The notes: generated by a model not told the origin, from the sequence alone. A stretch of 64,000 nt of DNA from Kribbella flavida DSM 17836 (GCF_000024345.1 NC_013729.1:2108001-2172000), one strand, 5' to 3'; positions 35,127-43,856 are shown, numbered from the stretch's first letter. Numbers and translations: made by a program.

Positions 35127-35815
35127 GTGCTGAATACCCGGCTGCGAAAAGAAATAGGCAGGCAATCTTTACCTGGGAGCGACTCCCTGTCTACCTGTAG
35201 TAGTTGACGCCATCCATACATGTTGCCCGACTTCGCGCAGGTTGGCACACGGTTGCGAGTCAGTTGTCTTGGAACGGTAGCCGATGTAACTGTGCCCTGA
35301 GTTTTGGGTTGTGCTCGGCGTGGCGGGTGGTCTGCAGCGGATTCGGTAATAAATCGTCGAACAGTGTGTGGAACTGGACCGCAATTGTCGCCGTGATCGT
35401 CTCATCACATTCACTCCAACCCCGCGGAGCCGCATGCGCCGATGTTGGACTGATTCGCGCGGATGCCCACCTTGTGGGCTCGATACGGAAGCGGAGATCT
35501 GAGGTCCAACCCAATCATTATCACCGAAGGGGTCGGCGAAGGCGACAGGGAATGGCCTTGGGTCAGCGATCGCCGGCTATGTAGGTTGCGCGCTGTGGAA
35601 GGGGACACCGTGGGGTATGGCGCAGAACTGAGCGGCGGCTGTCAGAGTCCGACGAGGCGGTTCGATCGCAGTTGGCGCGGGGGTTGCGGATGGAGCTTGA
35701 CTATCTGCTACCGCAGGGGAAACGCGGACGTGGGTCACGGGTCGCGGAGTGGTTCACGGCCGCGGTAGATCGGGTGGGGGTGACTTCTGTCGGGACTCCC
35801 TGCTGAGGGGTTACC
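35127..35815. other. Stretch without a clear gene
   Basis: About 690 bases of mixed composition. A frame at 35585-35806 on the plus strand lacks a start but encodes RRLSESDEAVRSQLARGLRM and ELDYLLPQGKRGRGSRVAEW, which looks like the tail of a real protein. A minus-strand frame around 35260-35514 ends in TTRHAEHNPKLRAQLHRLPF and may also be a remnant. I could not place either in a family. Confidence 0.4.
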
Positions 35816-35823
35816 GTCAAAGG
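35816..35823. repeat. Target-site duplication, left copy
   Basis: GTCAAAGG directly precedes the left inverted repeat and matches GTCAAAGT after the right inverted repeat at 7 of 8 positions. An 8-base duplication is what ISL3-family transposition produces. Confidence 0.65.
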
Positions 35824-35847
35824 GGCTCTTCACAGATGAGGGTGTAG
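35824..35847 (+). repeat. Distal left inverted repeat of the ISL3-type element
   Basis: It begins GGCTCTTCACAGATGAGGGT and continues GTAG. The complement of the right end at 39546-39569 differs only at two adjacent positions. About 240 bases of non-coding DNA follow before the TetR gene. Confidence 0.75.
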
Positions 35848-36089
35848 CTGCGAGGGCCGGGTCTTGGGTGACCCCTCTTGCTGTCGTTGGGAGTGAGAGG
35901 GCAGCCTTGCACTTTTGGGCCCGCCGCTGAGACCTCTTGTCGGGCCGTGCTGATGCCAGGCTGATCGAGGTGGGTCAACACATCGACACTCCCTCCTTCG
36001 GTGTCCGCCCCGGGATGCCCCGCGAACGCCCTCGGTGCCGACGGCCTCGGTTGCTTAGGCATCAGCGCCTTTGGTGGCGGCGGGAGGAC

Positions 36090-36734
36090 TCAGTCGTCGG
36101 TGGACGCCTCTGGTCCCGTCGCGGCGTACCGGGCGGCGATGGTGCGGACGGCCTCGTCGACTACCTGAGCGACGCGTTCGGCGCTCACCTCCCAGCCCGG
36201 CACTAGGAGTGTTGGCCAGAAGACGTAGTTGGAGATCATGCCCAGGAACTGGGTGGCTGCGAGGTCCACGTCCTCGACCCGCACCGTTCCCGCCTCGTGC
36301 TCAGCCAGGAGGTAGCTGCGTACGGACTCGAAGTAGGGCATCTTCCCGTGCGAGAACTGCGCATGGGCCAGCTCGGGGAACCGCGACAGTTCGGCGATGA
36401 CAATCCGGAACAGGTCGGTCATCTGGGGCCGGCTCAACAGCTCGGCGTAACGGCGACCGATGGCGCTGAGCCCGTCAACGACATTGCCTGCCGGCGGAGG
36501 GTCCTCCTCGTCAGCGGTTGACCAGGACTCGGTGACGATGGCGTCGAACAGAACGGCTTTGCTCGGAAATTGCTTGAACAAAGTGGCCCGCGAGACACCC
36601 GAGCGCTCTGCGATCCGCGCCAGCGACGTCCGGTCGTAGCCCAACTCGAGGAACAGTGCGGTCGCGGCCGTCACGATCAGCGCGCGCTTTTCCTGGGCGA
36701 CGCGCTGGTGGTACGTCGGTACGACCCTGCTCAT
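36090..36734 (-). CDS. TetR-family regulator (passenger gene)
   Basis: A 214-residue TetR protein. The DNA-binding region is IVTAATALFLELGYDRTSLA followed by RIAERSGVSRATLFKQFPSK; the C-terminal domain resembles TetR_C_7/AefR types (FRIVIAELSRFPELAHAQF). It diverges from an SDR gene. Two 20-base direct repeats between them are probable operators. It lies within the ISL3-bounded unit, so regulator and targets move together. Confidence 0.88.
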   Translation of the reverse strand: MSRVVPTYHQRVAQEKRALIVTAATALFLELGYDRTSLARIAERSGVSRATLFKQFPSKAVLFDAIVTESWSTADEEDPPPAGNVVDGLSAIGRRYAELLSRPQMTDLFRIVIAELSRFPELAHAQFSHGKMPYFESVRSYLLAEHEAGTVRVEDVDLAATQFLGMISNYVFWPTLLVPGWEVSAERVAQVVDEAVRTIAARYAATGPEASTDD

Positions 36735-36750
36735 GGCCTGAGTCTACGAG

Positions 36751-36818
36751 GTGAGTGGCTTGACTCGCCACTGCCGCCAATCTAGTGTCGAGGCAGTGGT
36801 GAGTCACTCGGCTCGCCA
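36751..36818. promoter_or_regulatory. Two direct repeats, probable TetR operators
   Basis: GTGAGTGGCTTGACTCGCCA at 36751-36770 and GTGAGTCACTCGGCTCGCCA at 36799-36818 match at 16 of 20 positions and start 48 bases apart. They lie in the gap between the divergent TetR and SDR genes. Confidence 0.6.
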
Positions 36819-36878
36819 TCGGCCGGCCGTTCATCGCCGATATCCCGGTCGGTCACCCACGTACCGAAGGAACATCTG

Positions 36879-37658
36879 ATGAACCGCTTCGACAACCAGA
36901 CCGTGCTCGTGACCGGTGGGACCGGTGGCCAGGGATCGAGCCACGTACGCGCCTTTCACGCGGAGGGAGCGAACCTGGTGATCGGCGACATCGACACCGA
37001 ACGCGGCGCCGCTCTCGCCGACGAGCTCGGGACCCGCGCTCACTTCACCCGCCTCGACGTCACCGACGAGAGTTCGTGGTCCGCCGCTGTGCTAGCCGCC
37101 GAGAGCGCCTTCGGCGCCCTGAACGTGCTCGTCAACAACGCGGGCGTCCAGAACCCGCCGGCGCCGATCGAGAACACGGACCAGGCCACGTGGTCGCGCA
37201 TCCTCGACATCAACCTCACAGGGACCTTCCTCGGCATCAAGGTCGCCGCTCCCGCTCTGCGCCGCGCAACAGGGGGAGCCATCGTCAACATCGCCTCGAC
37301 GATGGGCCTGGGCGGCACGGCACACTACGCGCCGTACGTCGCCAGCAAGTGGGCCGTGCGAGGCCTCACCCGAACGGCAGCGCTCGAGCTGGGCCGGGAC
37401 CACATCCGCGTGAACGCCATCCACCCCGGCGTGATCGCGACCCCGTTCATCCACGAACCAGCAGCCGGCGCCGTCGCGGCAATCTCCGACTTCTACTCAC
37501 CCGAGCCGTTCGCCATCCCCCGGCTTGGAGAGCCGACCGACGGCACCCGGCTTCTCCTGTTCCTCACGTCATCAGACGCGTCGTTCATCACGGGGTCGGA
37601 GTACGTCATCGACGGTGGACTCCTCCTCGGGCCCGCCCTTCAGGCCGAGACCGCATGA
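36879..37658 (+). CDS. Short-chain dehydrogenase/reductase (passenger gene)
   Basis: A 259-residue classical SDR with the TGGTGGQGSSHVRAF cofactor loop, an acidic residue after strand 2 (VIGDIDTERG) favouring NAD(H), LVNNAGVQNPPAP, the catalytic Ser in VNIASTMGLGG, and YAPYVASKWAVRGL with the Tyr-Lys pair. The C-terminus FITGSEYVIDGGLLLG is typical of 3-alpha/20-beta hydroxysteroid-type enzymes. It overlaps the nitroreductase gene by four bases, so they are coupled. A steroid, terpenoid or other hydroxyl substrate is likely. Confidence 0.92.
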   Translation: MNRFDNQTVLVTGGTGGQGSSHVRAFHAEGANLVIGDIDTERGAALADELGTRAHFTRLDVTDESSWSAAVLAAESAFGALNVLVNNAGVQNPPAPIENTDQATWSRILDINLTGTFLGIKVAAPALRRATGGAIVNIASTMGLGGTAHYAPYVASKWAVRGLTRTAALELGRDHIRVNAIHPGVIATPFIHEPAAGAVAAISDFYSPEPFAIPRLGEPTDGTRLLLFLTSSDASFITGSEYVIDGGLLLGPALQAETA

Positions 37659-38131
37659 GCAGTCCAGACACGACCGGATGGAACGACTCCGCACGTGACG
37701 CGTCTTTGTCGCACCTGCCCGATCACATCCGGCGAGCCATCGAGATCACACCCGCCGCAGGCACCAGCGAACGGATCATCGACATCACGACGCTGGGGCG
37801 CCGCACCGGCCGGCCACGCCGCATCGAGATCTTCTTCTACCGAGTGGCGGGCACCACCTACCTGTGTAGCGGCGCCGGCGGTGCCGCGACCGACTGGCAT
37901 GCAAACCTTCTCAACAATCCCAACTTCACCTTCCACCTCAAGAACGGGATCCGCGCAGATCTGCCTGCACGGGCCACGCCTGTCACCGACCCAGCTGAAC
38001 GTCAGGCCGTGCTGGCGGAGATCGTCGCGGATCTCAATCAGCCCCACGACCCCGGCACCATCCGGCCGACCCGGCTCGAAGACTGGGCTGACAGTCGGCT
38101 GATGCGCATCAGCTTCTGCCATCAGCCGTGA
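37655..38131 (+). CDS. DDN/F420-dependent nitroreductase-family protein (passenger gene)
   Basis: A 158-residue deazaflavin-dependent nitroreductase-family protein. The split-barrel signature is visible in IIDITTLGRRTGRPRRIEIF and the Asn-rich NLLNNPNFTFHLKNGIRADL, followed by ERQAVLAEIVADLN. Such proteins use F420H2 or bind related cofactors. It is translationally coupled to the upstream SDR and ends five bases before the internal ISL3 end, which suggests the insertion trimmed whatever followed. Confidence 0.82.
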   Translation: MSSPDTTGWNDSARDASLSHLPDHIRRAIEITPAAGTSERIIDITTLGRRTGRPRRIEIFFYRVAGTTYLCSGAGGAATDWHANLLNNPNFTFHLKNGIRADLPARATPVTDPAERQAVLAEIVADLNQPHDPGTIRPTRLEDWADSRLMRISFCHQP

Positions 38132-38135
38132 TCGC

Positions 38136-38163
38136 GGATCCCTCGACAGATGGGGGTGTAGCT
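38136..38163 (+). repeat. Internal (proximal) ISL3 left end
   Basis: ACAGATGGGGGTGTAGCTG at 38145-38163 matches the distal left end at 18 of 19 positions. A further end-like sequence in the opposite sense, CTACACGCTCATTCTGAAAG, lies at 38211-38230 just before the transposase. Together they suggest nested or repeated terminal sequences. Confidence 0.6.
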
Positions 38164-38239
38164 GGCGCGGCGGTCCCAGATGGATGTCGAGGTTTCCAGA
38201 GGGAAGGCTCCTACACGCTCATTCTGAAAGAACCGCCAC

Positions 38240-39563
38240 GTGCCCGACGCTACCGTGGCGACCGCTCGCACGCGTTCGCCCCCCGATCTAAGGACCTTCT
38301 GCAGACTTGACGAGGTCGGCCTCGTCGTCGACGGCCAACGCCTCGAGCCCGACCGCGCGGTCCTCGGGTGCCGGGTCCTCGAACCCGACCAATGGTGCCG
38401 CCGCTGCGGCTGCGAAGGGCCCCCCGGGGACACGGTCACCAGGCAACTTGCCCACGAGCCGCTCGGCTGGCGGCCCACGACCCTGCTGGTCACGATCCGC
38501 CGCTACCGATGCGGTGGCTGCGGGCATGTCTGGCGCCAGGACACCTCCCAGGTGGCCGAGCCGCGGTCGAAGTTTTCACGGCGCGGGCTGCGGTGCGCAC
38601 TCGAAGGGATTGTGGTCGGACACCTCACCGTCGCCCGGTCGCCGAAGGTCTCGGCGTCGCGTGGAACACCGCCAACGACGCAGTCCTCGCCGAGGGCAAG
38701 CGGGTCCTGATCGACGACCCGGCACGGTTCGACGGCGTCCGGTCGTCGGCGTCGATGAGCACGTCTGGCGCCACACCAGCCGTGGTGACAAGTACGTCAC
38801 GGTCATCATCGACCTCACCCCGATCCGCGACAAGACAGGCCCGGCACGGCTCCTCGACATGGTCGAGGGCCGCTCCAAGCAAGTATTCAAGACCTGGCTC
38901 GTCGCCCGCACCGACGCCTGGCGTGACGCGATCGAGGTCGTCGCGATGGACGGGTTCAGCGGCTTCAAGACCGCCACCACCGAAGAGCTCCCTGACGCGG
39001 TCGCGGTGATGGATCCCTTCCACGTGGTCCGCTTGGCCGACGACGCGCTCGACCGGTGCCGACGCAGGGTCCAGCAAGCCATCCACGGTCACCGCGGCAT
39101 GAACGGCGACCCGCTCTACTCGGCGCGGCGGACCCTGCACACCGGCGCCGACCTCCTCACCGACCAGCAGCGCAGCCGTCTGCGGGCGCTGTTCGCGGTC
39201 GGAGATCATGTGCAGGTCCAGGCGACCTGGGGGATCTACCAGCGCATGATCGCGGCCTACCGGGAGCCCGACCGGGCTCGTGGCCGCGTATTGATGATCG
39301 CGCTGATCGACTCGGTCAGCGCCGGAGTCCCGGCCGTGCTGAGCGAGGTCATCACGCTGGGCCGGACGTTGAAGAAGCGCGCCCACGACGTGCTGGCCTA
39401 CTTCGACCGGCCCGGCACATCCAACGGCCCGACCGAGGCGATCAACGGACGGCTCGAACACCTCCGCGGCTCCGCGCTCGGATTCCGCAACATCACCAAC
39501 TACATTGCCAGGTCCCTGCTCGAGACCGGCGGCTTCAGGCCACGACTACACCCTGGTCTGTGA
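38240..39563 (+). pseudogene. ISL3-family transposase with two frameshifts
   Basis: The N-terminal zinc-finger part (WCRRCGCEGPPGDTVTRQL, then YRCGGCGHVWRQDTS) is in one frame up to HLTVAR. GLGVAWNTANDAVLAEGKRV is in a second frame. The DDE catalytic domain (VVGVDEHVWRHTSRGDKY, VVAMDGFSGFKTATTEEL, GTSNGPTEAINGRLEHLRGS) is in a third. Comparing codons, one base is missing near 38639 and another near 38741. Without both, the frame would give a normal transposase of about 440 residues, so it is probably inactive now. The stop codon lies inside the right inverted repeat. Confidence 0.9.
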
Positions 39564-39577
39564 AGAGCCGTCAAAGT
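39546..39577 (-). repeat. Right inverted repeat and right target duplication
   Basis: CTACACCCTGGTCTGTGAAG then AGCC ends at 39569, the complement of the distal left end except at two positions. GTCAAAGT follows at 39570-39577 and pairs with GTCAAAGG on the left. Confidence 0.75.
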
Positions 39578-39775
39578 CTCCAGTACCCCCACGCACTTGT
39601 CACGATCACCGGTCCGACCGAAGCAGCCGTGATGCGCCGGGCAGCCGACTGGCTGGAAGATCTCGACAATGCCGTCGTAGTTGTCTCGACCCATTGGCGC
39701 GGCGATGTTAGTGAACTCACTGGCAGCGACCCCGACAAATCCTCTGAATATGGTTTTGGATCGGTTCGGCAATAG
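39560..39775 (+). CDS. Short hypothetical protein beginning inside the IS end
   Basis: A 71-codon frame with a GTG in the right inverted repeat. The body (HALVTITGPTEAAVMRRAAD, WLEDLDNAVVVVSTHWRGDV) looks like real protein. The insertion may have cut off its original start, leaving a 3' fragment that could be read from the IS. No family recognised. Confidence 0.35.
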   Translation: MKSRQSLQYPHALVTITGPTEAAVMRRAADWLEDLDNAVVVVSTHWRGDVSELTGSDPDKSSEYGFGSVRQ

Positions 39776-39825
39776 GAACTGTCAAAGGCTCGAACAAATG
39801 GGTCACTTCATGGTAGGAATATTGC

Positions 39826-40044
39826 GTGAAACGAAATGAAGATCGTGACTCTAGGTTTGAGTCTCTGCTGTTCCGTTTGACTATCGCCCTAGTCGCTGCG
39901 GCCGTCGTCGTACTTCTGCGTCGAGCAGACGGGGAGACGATCATTTCCTGGGCGTCACTTATTCAAGCCGGATTGGCTGCAGTGGTCGGGTTCATCGTTG
40001 CGACCGTTGGCGTAAGAAGGCACGGCACGCCGGGATCTCGCTGA
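39826..40044 (+). CDS. Small two-helix membrane protein
   Basis: A 72-residue protein starting at GTG, with a charged N-terminus (KRNEDRDSRFESLLFR), two hydrophobic helices (LTIALVAAAVVVLLRR and SLIQAGLAAVVGFIVATVGV) and a basic tail. The upstream DNA is lower in GC. A strong hairpin follows within 15 bases. Function unknown; similar proteins occur in mobile DNA and holin-like settings. Confidence 0.5.
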   Translation: MKRNEDRDSRFESLLFRLTIALVAAAVVVLLRRADGETIISWASLIQAGLAAVVGFIVATVGVRRHGTPGSR

Positions 40045-40057
40045 ACATGAGGTCGGA

Positions 40058-40090
40058 CCTACCTGCTCTGTGTGTCAGTGAGCAGGTAGG
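40058..40090. terminator. Hairpin with 11-base perfect stem
   Basis: CCTACCTGCTC and GAGCAGGTAGG pair perfectly around an 11-base loop, directly after the small membrane protein gene. It likely ends that transcript. Confidence 0.7.
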
Positions 40091-40113
40091 CCAGCGCATG
40101 ACTGCAATGAAGA

Positions 40114-40922
40114 ATGTATGGAATCTACGCCGACGCCGCGGCCGAGGAAGCGATCGCCGACCTCGAGGCCGCCCGCGCCGAGACCGCAGCCGCGGTGGAA
40201 GCCGCCGCGATGGCCCGTGCCGACGCCGAGGCCGCCCGCGCGGCCGCCGCCGAGCAGGTCGAGCAGATCCGGGCGGAGACCGAGCAGCGCATCAGCCAGC
40301 TCCGGGCCGCGGCCGACGAACAGGTCCAGCAGGCGCAGGCCGAGACCGAAGCGGCGCGGATCGCGCAGGCCGCGGCCGAGAGCGACCAGCGCCAGGCCCG
40401 GGCCGCCGCCGCGGACGCCGAGACCAGCCGCGCCCAGGCCCAGGCCCAACTTCGCGCGCTCGCGCAGCAGCACCGCGCCGAGCTCGAACAGTTGCGGGCC
40501 GACGCTCGGACCGAACGCGAGCAGCTGCGCGCCGACTACCAGGCCCAGCTCGCCGACGTGAAGCAGGCGGCCGAGGACCGTGTGGACGCGCTCAAGGCCG
40601 CGCTGCGCGCCGCCGAGCAGGCCGCGGATGACCTGTACACCCCGGCACAGGGAATCGAGGCCGACGAGCACTGGGAAGACCTGAGGTGGTGTGGCTCGTT
40701 GACGACTCCAACGGCCAGGTGTCGGTCCGGCGGTTCTGCTCGCACTGCCAACCCCAGGGCACGGTCGCCGCTCGCGCGTGCCGGGTGTGCGGCGAAGGCC
40801 CGATGATGGCCGGACCATGGGCTGCATCCGCCTGACAGCTGCCACCCGCGATCGACACCCAGCTCACCGCGAGCGGGTGGCGGCCGGCCCGCGACGGCAA
40901 CGGTTGGGTGCGCTGCGGCTGA
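40114..40922 (+). pseudogene. Coiled-coil protein with zinc ribbon, decayed
   Basis: The first frame encodes about 175 residues of Ala/Glu/Gln/Arg-rich coiled coil (EEAIADLEAARAETAAAVEA through RVDALKAALRAAEQAADDL). At about 40,680 the protein-like signal shifts frame to VVWLVDDSNGQVSVRRFCSH followed by CQPQGTVAARACRVCGEGP, a four-Cys zinc ribbon. An in-frame TGA at 40833 interrupts it, and LTASGWRPARDGNGWVRCG follows. Long coiled coils with a C-terminal zinc ribbon occur in actinomycete plasmids and integrative elements, so I read this as a broken mobile-element gene. Confidence 0.55.
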
Positions 40923-41094
40923 ACGCCGGCTCACCGGTGACACAGCTCGGCGACATCTACACCTGATAGGGATCGGGGCTGATCAGCGCTCTGACCTGGG
41001 CGTTCTCGCACGCTAGCGGATCAGTCCGGTGCAGGCCATCGTCCGGACTGCTTCGTTACCCGTACGACGAGGCACACCGAGAGGATCTCGACCT

Positions 41095-41298
41095 ATGGGG
41101 CAGACGCCTTGGATGATCATCACCATCATCGCCACGATTGGGTTCGTCCTGATCCTGAGCGCCGCGGCCATCGGCGTCGCCCTGTTCGTCAAGGACGCGG
41201 ACCGCAGACAGGACGCCTACCGCTTGCTGAAACTTCTTCTGGGCACCGGTGGAGGGAGCGGCCTGATCGCATCCGTGCTGCAGCTTCTGGCGGGTTGA
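41095..41298 (+). CDS. Small membrane protein
   Basis: A 67-residue protein with one or two hydrophobic helices (WMIITIIATIGFVLILSAAA then IGVALFV), a charged middle (KDADRRQDAYRLLKLLL) and a Gly-rich end. The ATG at 41095 has AGAGGA about nine bases upstream. Function unknown. Confidence 0.5.
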   Translation: MGQTPWMIITIIATIGFVLILSAAAIGVALFVKDADRRQDAYRLLKLLLGTGGGSGLIASVLQLLAG

Positions 41299-41490
41299 AG
41301 ACTGGCGACCGGTGCGCCGTGCTCTGGTGCGGGCAGTATGGCGTGCCGGAGGCGCGGCGGTCAGATGCTGCTCGAGTCGAAACGGACGACGGTCACGGCG
41401 ACGGCAAGGCTCGGCAGTCATCGGACATGGGGTCAAGCACGCCACGGTGCAGCTAGGTACCGCTTCCAGGAGCGGAGCTGGGCCGGGTTG

Positions 41491-42195
41491 TTACATCCGG
41501 CGCTGGGAGCTGGTGGGAAGCTCGCGGGTGTCGAGCAGTTCTTGAGCCACGTCGCGTAGCTTACGGTTGTTGTCCTGGGAGTAGCGCCGAAGCACCTCGA
41601 AGGCTCGGACCTCGTCGAGGCGGTAGCGCTCCATCAAGATGCCCAGGGCCTGCCCGACCAGCTTGCGCGCGTCGACCGCTTCTGTCAAAGAGACCTGGTT
41701 ACGTGCTGCGGCGACCGCAGCCGAACCGTGCTGGGCGAGAATGTGCGCCACAGCCAGATCGTCGTCGGTGAACCCGTCGGGCTTGTCGCTGTACAGCGAC
41801 AGCACGGCCTCAGGCCGTCCTGCCACGAGCATCGGCAGGTGCATCGCAGAACGGATCCCGGCCGCGACCATCTGCTCGCTCCACTGAGCCGACCACCGGG
41901 CCTCGGCAAGGACGTCAGGGATCAGCAGCGCGGACCGCTGCTCGAGCGCGGTAATCATCGGGCCGGTACCGGCATCGATCTGGCTGCGGTACAGCTCGGC
42001 CAGTTTCGGATCCGTCAGCGCCATGATCTGGGGGCGCCGTCTCTTCGTGATCAACACCACTGAGGCGTACTCGCACCACACCGCTTGTAGGGCGTACTGC
42101 ACCACCGCTTCGACGGTCTGCTCGACCCCGTCGGCGTCCTGCAACTCGGCTGCCAGCCGGCCGAATGCCTCGGCCGACGAGTGTTCCATCGACAC
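41491..42195 (-). CDS. GAF and ANTAR domain antiterminator-type regulator
   Basis: A 234-residue protein. The GAF domain (about 20-160) includes AVWCEYASVVLITKRRRPQI and LSLYSDKPDGFTDDDLAVAH. The C-terminal ANTAR RNA-binding domain is EAVDARKLVGQALGILMERY followed by AFEVLRRYSQDNNRKLRDVA. ANTAR proteins bind dual hairpins in leader mRNAs and prevent termination. GGAGG lies eight bases before the GTG at 42195, which decides the start. Targets unknown. Confidence 0.88.
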   Translation of the reverse strand: MSMEHSSAEAFGRLAAELQDADGVEQTVEAVVQYALQAVWCEYASVVLITKRRRPQIMALTDPKLAELYRSQIDAGTGPMITALEQRSALLIPDVLAEARWSAQWSEQMVAAGIRSAMHLPMLVAGRPEAVLSLYSDKPDGFTDDDLAVAHILAQHGSAAVAAARNQVSLTEAVDARKLVGQALGILMERYRLDEVRAFEVLRRYSQDNNRKLRDVAQELLDTRELPTSSQRRM

Positions 42196-42568
42196 AGCAG
42201 GGTCCTCCCAACCGCCCTTGAAGGCCCACTCGATCCCAAAAAGTGAGCTGCGACCTTCTTTCCGTGCCCCGCACAAGATCGACCTCAAACTTAGGCAGAC
42301 CTGCCGGCTACTAGGCGGTCATGGTGCAGTGTCGATGCGCTCGAGCCAGTTGTATCCGGGGCTCGAGCCACATGCTGACTCGGATTCCCGCGGCGACCTT
42401 CCAGGCCATGGAACCGACGTTCTACGCGCTCGTCGAACACATCCTCGGAACGTTCTGGCGTTTGGATCTTTGGGGCTGGTCGCCCCAGGTGTTCGGGAGT
42501 CGACTCCCTTGCTCGAGCGCACCGCTGGTTGATCCCTGTGCAGCGTGCGTCTCGGCCCCGGTGGTCGG
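42196..42568. other. No gene recognised
   Basis: About 370 bases between the ANTAR gene and the next remnant. Open frames here have no consistent protein character and no ribosome sites. I see no repeat or hairpin worth naming. Confidence 0.5.
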
Positions 42569-42850
42569 TCAGGAAGCGGTGGTGGTCGCGGCGGTGCGGG
42601 TGGCCGCTAGGGCGCTGCTCCAGGACAAGAGCTCGGCGTGGTCGACGGAGGGGGAATAGTGGCCGATGCAGTGCCAGGTGCCGTCGTGGTGGATCCAGCC
42701 GTGGTTGGTGAGCTGGCGGGTCCCGGCGCTGGTCGTCGCGCTGTCGCCGGCGCGCGAGCAGATGACGATCAGCGCGCCGCCAAGCCAATATTCGCGACCT
42801 TCGCGACTGCGGATGGCGGCGGTAGTTCGCAGGCCCGATGCCGCGAACCC
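42569..42850 (-). pseudogene. Open frame lacking a start, probable 3' gene fragment
   Basis: A 93-codon frame after an in-frame TAG contains no ATG, GTG or TTG start but reads like protein: SGLRTTAAIRSREGREYWLG, GALIVICSRAGDSATT, then RQLTNHGWIHHDGTWHCIGH and YSPSVDHAELLSWSSALA. It looks like the end of a gene whose N-terminus was lost. Family not recognised. Confidence 0.45.
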
Positions 42851-42853
42851 CTA

Positions 42854-43306
42854 CGGCCGCGCGAGTGCGGTGCTGGAGTGGACGCGGCATCGTTCCGGGC
42901 CGACACAGCGAGGCTCAAACGTATGGTTGAGGTGAGTGTCCCTCCTCGGATACGCACCTCGACCACATCGGGCCGATGACGACATCGGCACATCTTGATC
43001 GGCACATCTTGTAGGTCGCCGTTAGCCTCGGCTGGTCCGAGCGCCTGCTGCCCCGCTCTGCTCCGTTCCTGCTCCGTCGGAGGATGACAAAGAGTCGCTA
43101 GAGGTGCCTATGGATGAGCAGTGAAACCGCAGTCACGGGCCATGTCTGGAGGACGCGCGGTGGTAGCGATGTGATCGCTGCAAGATCCTGGACATTTTCT
43201 AGGTCCGCCTGCATTGACAGCGCTCAGACCTCCACGTGCGGTGAGGGCTGAGCGCCGGAAGGGTGTGCTGCTCGATCGCCACCGCTGGGTGTGGAGCGTC
43301 GACCAA
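42854..43306. other. No gene recognised
   Basis: About 450 bases without a convincing frame on either strand. They lead up to the integrase remnant. I see no tRNA, repeat array or strong hairpin here. Confidence 0.5.
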
Positions 43307-43590
43307 CTAACGCCGCCGAGCGGTTCGTTGCACAGGTCGACCGCCCCGCGTGGGCTCGGGAAGCCAGACTGCCTTCGCTGTTGACGCGACGTCTTCGGGG
43401 TCACGTCGGCCCAAGGTTCTCGAGGGGACGGTTGGGGGCTTCGGCCGCTCGGGCATCGGTGCTTTGCGACCGCGGTAAGCGTCCTGGGTCATGGAGACGC
43501 GGGTGGCCGAGTTGGTCGGCGATCTGGCGGGCGGTTTGGCCGTCGTTGTCGAGGATGGTGGCGGTCGTTTGCGACGCATCGAAGAGACCG
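43307..43590 (-). pseudogene. Tyrosine recombinase/integrase C-terminal remnant
   Basis: Reading leftward, ATILDNDGQTARQIADQLGH is in one frame and SMTQDAYRGRKAPMPERP in the next. The combination is the end of a phage-type integrase, with the catalytic Tyr in TQDAY and the conserved LGH block just before it. The rest of the protein is absent, and a one-base shift separates the two parts near 43500. Confidence 0.8.
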
Positions 43591-43715
43591 TGACCGGCCG
43601 GATCGGCGTACCCAGCGACGTGGCGAACACGCTCAGTTTCCTCGCGTCGCCGGCCGCCGGACACATCACCGCGCAGATGATCCAGGTCAACGGCGGCGCC
43701 GAAAGCAGCCACTGA
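43591..43715 (+). pseudogene. SDR C-terminal fragment
   Basis: About 40 codons read TGRIGVPSDVANTLSFLASP and HITAQMIQVNGGAESSH, the conserved C-terminal end of a short-chain dehydrogenase. It abuts the integrase remnant on the opposite strand, so the join marks an old recombination point. Confidence 0.75.
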
Positions 43716-43736
43716 CGGCGTCGCCGAACGTGACAC

Positions 43737-43835
43737 CAAGCAGACGGCAGCGGCCCGGTCCTGCAGGTCACTCCGACGAAGTGGGACGCCTTCATCGGCG
43801 GCGCAAGGACGGCGAGTTCGACAAGGCCGTCGTTC
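43737..43835 (+). pseudogene. DUF397 fragment
   Basis: QADGSGPVLQVTPTKWDAFI then GGA in one frame, continued by KDGEFDKAV after a one-base shift, matches the end of actinobacterial DUF397 proteins (DGPVLVFTPAEWxAF..GVKxGEFD). DUF397 genes normally pair with an XRE regulator, which is absent here. Confidence 0.6.
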
Positions 43836-43856
43836 ACAGGCCCCGACGGACTGCAC

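Larger units (their letters stand above)
35824..39569. mobile_element. ISL3-bounded compound element with passenger genes
   Basis: A 3,746-base unit whose outer 24-base inverted repeats match at 22 of 24 positions and are flanked by near-identical 8-base direct repeats. Inside are a TetR regulator, an SDR, an F420-type nitroreductase and, at the right end, a frameshifted ISL3 transposase with its own internal left end at 38136. A plain ISL3 element would be the right 1.4 kb (38136-39569). The outer repeats and duplication show that the whole 3.7 kb moved as one unit using a second, distal end. Confidence 0.75.

Noticed and set aside
40114..40670. SMC-like or KfrA regulator
   Set aside because: Only a coiled coil is visible; no ATPase or DNA-binding head is present.
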